A program made the translations under genes and the position numbers. Below are positions 63,431 through 64,000 of a DNA stretch of 64,000 nucleotides, piece by piece (position 1 is the first letter of the stretch; the number at the start of each line of letters is the position of its first letter). Below the pieces are notes generated by a model. That model had not been told where the DNA came from. It did not search any database and saw only the letters and a list, made by a program, of their open reading frames with translations. The stretch lies in the NCBI RefSeq assembly GCF_001660815.1, contig NZ_LYMI01000020.1, positions 1 to 64,000 of the forward strand, written 5' to 3'. This stretch comes from Xanthomonas nasturtii. GTDB lineage: Bacteria > Pseudomonadota > Gammaproteobacteria > Xanthomonadales > Xanthomonadaceae.

Positions 63431-64000
63431 ATATCGGGACCGGGGACCCGGGACCCGGGATCCGGGAAAAGCAGCGCCTAGACGCAGTTGCTGTGCCGGG
63501 TCCCGGGTCCCCGGTCCCCGGTCCCGTGCCCCGCATCGCACTGATCGCCGGCGAAGCCTCCGGCGACATCCTGGGCGCGGGGCTGATCGAGCAGTTGCGG
63601 CTGCGCTATCCGACTGCCGAATTTGTCGGCATCGGCGGCGATGCGATGCGTGGTGTCGGTTGCCAGACCTGGTTCGATGCCAGCGAGCTGGCGGTCATGG
63701 GCCTGACCGAAGTGCTGCGGCACCTGCCGCGCCTGCTCAAGCTGCGCAGCGCGTTCCGCGAGCGGGTGCTGGCGTGGAAGCCGGACGTGTTCATCGGCAT
63801 CGATGCGCCGGACTTCAATCTTCCGGTGGAGCGCTGGCTCAAGCAGCGCGGCATCAGGACCGTGCATTACGTCAGCCCGTCGGTCTGGGCGTGGCGCGAG
63901 AAGCGCGCCGAGAAGATCGGCGTCAGTGCCGACCTGGTGCTGTGCCTGTTTCCGATGGAGCCGCCGATCTATGCCAGGCACGGCATCGATGCGCGCTTCG
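63427..64000 (+). CDS. lpxB: Lipid A disaccharide synthase, N-terminal part (runs off the window)
   Basis: From ATG 63427 (ATGA overlap with lpxA) the frame is open to the window end, 191 codons. Conserved LpxB begins at about residue 35 ([19 protein letters not shown]), then [52 protein letters not shown] and [19 protein letters not shown]. The first 33 residues come from a GGGACC-type DNA repeat and are rich in Gly and Pro. GTG 63526, just before the conserved region, is an alternative start without a ribosome site. The enzyme joins UDP-diacylglucosamine and lipid X. Confidence 0.92.
   Translation, partial: MNIGTGDPGPGIREKQRLDAVAVPGPGSPVPGPVPRIALIAGEASGDILGAGLIEQLRLRYPTAEFVGIGGDAMRGVGCQTWFDASELAVMGLTEVLRHLPRLLKLRSAFRERVLAWKPDVFIGIDAPDFNLPVERWLKQRGIRTVHYVSPSVWAWREKRAEKIGVSADLVLCLFPMEPPIYARHGIDARF
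63433..63525. repeat. GGGACC-type repeat and inverted repeat at the lpxA/lpxB junction
   Basis: A left run, CGGGACCGGGGACCCGGG and onwards (63433-63468), faces a right run, CCGGGTCCCGGGTCCCCGGT (63497-63525). The two arms are inverted and repetitive, able to form a long hairpin. Shorter relatives of the type GGGATTSGGGATTSG lie at about 199-225, 48425-48455, 48533-48552 and 53374-53390. Here alone the repeat lies inside an open coding frame. Confidence 0.75.

Overview
The window is a chromosomal segment of a Xanthomonas-like gammaproteobacterium. The GC content is high. The gene order map/glnD/dapD together with rpsB-tsf-pyrH-frr-uppS-cdsA-dxr-rseP-bamA-lpxD-fabZ-lpxA-lpxB, the Xanthomonas-type intergenic palindromes and an IS5-family end all fit that genus. 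The species cannot be fixed from sequence alone.

Left part (1-15.5 kb): the end of an IS5-type insertion sequence, then single housekeeping or degradative genes. These are ferredoxin-NADP reductase, glutathione peroxidase, an exported M3 dipeptidase, a MarR regulator with a perfect palindromic operator, a DUF3298 lipoprotein, a small acetyltransferase carrying an in-frame hexamer repeat, a rhomboid protease with a POT peptide transporter, an M14 carboxypeptidase, a GH3 glycosidase, tRNA-Leu(CAG) and an exported beta-lactamase-fold serine hydrolase.

Middle part (15.5-42.3 kb): a MarR-controlled tripartite drug-efflux operon (EmrB, EmrA, outer-membrane lipoprotein) divergent from an AraC regulator; parC; thiopurine methyltransferase; a bacterioferritin lacking the usual haem ligand; a penicillin-acylase relative; a TonB receptor with a Fur-box-like site; a beta-helix lipoprotein; and asparagine synthetase. 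The asparagine synthetase is preceded by what looks like a classical transcription attenuator: a 29-codon leader with seven Asn codons, then mutually exclusive antiterminator and terminator hairpins. Next come a Sel1-type lipoprotein broken by one nonsense codon and the lysine/nitrogen block map-glnD-dapD-arsC-like-dapE. DapD carries a roughly 125-residue Lys/Ala/Pro-rich N-terminal extension.

Right part (42.3-64 kb): a six-gene spore-coat-U chaperone-usher fimbrial operon, with a sigma-54-like promoter, sits between map and rpsB. The conserved translation/envelope operon follows and runs off the end inside lpxB. It makes translation factors, UMP kinase, isoprenoid and undecaprenyl precursors, CDP-diacylglycerol, the site-2 protease, the outer-membrane insertase and lipid A enzymes. 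A HDOD-GGDEF signalling gene is inserted between tsf and pyrH. The skp gene is absent between bamA and lpxD, where a frameshifted small exported-protein gene lies instead. The start of lpxB reads through a GGGACC-type repeat.

The most notable observation is the asparagine-codon attenuator in front of asnB.
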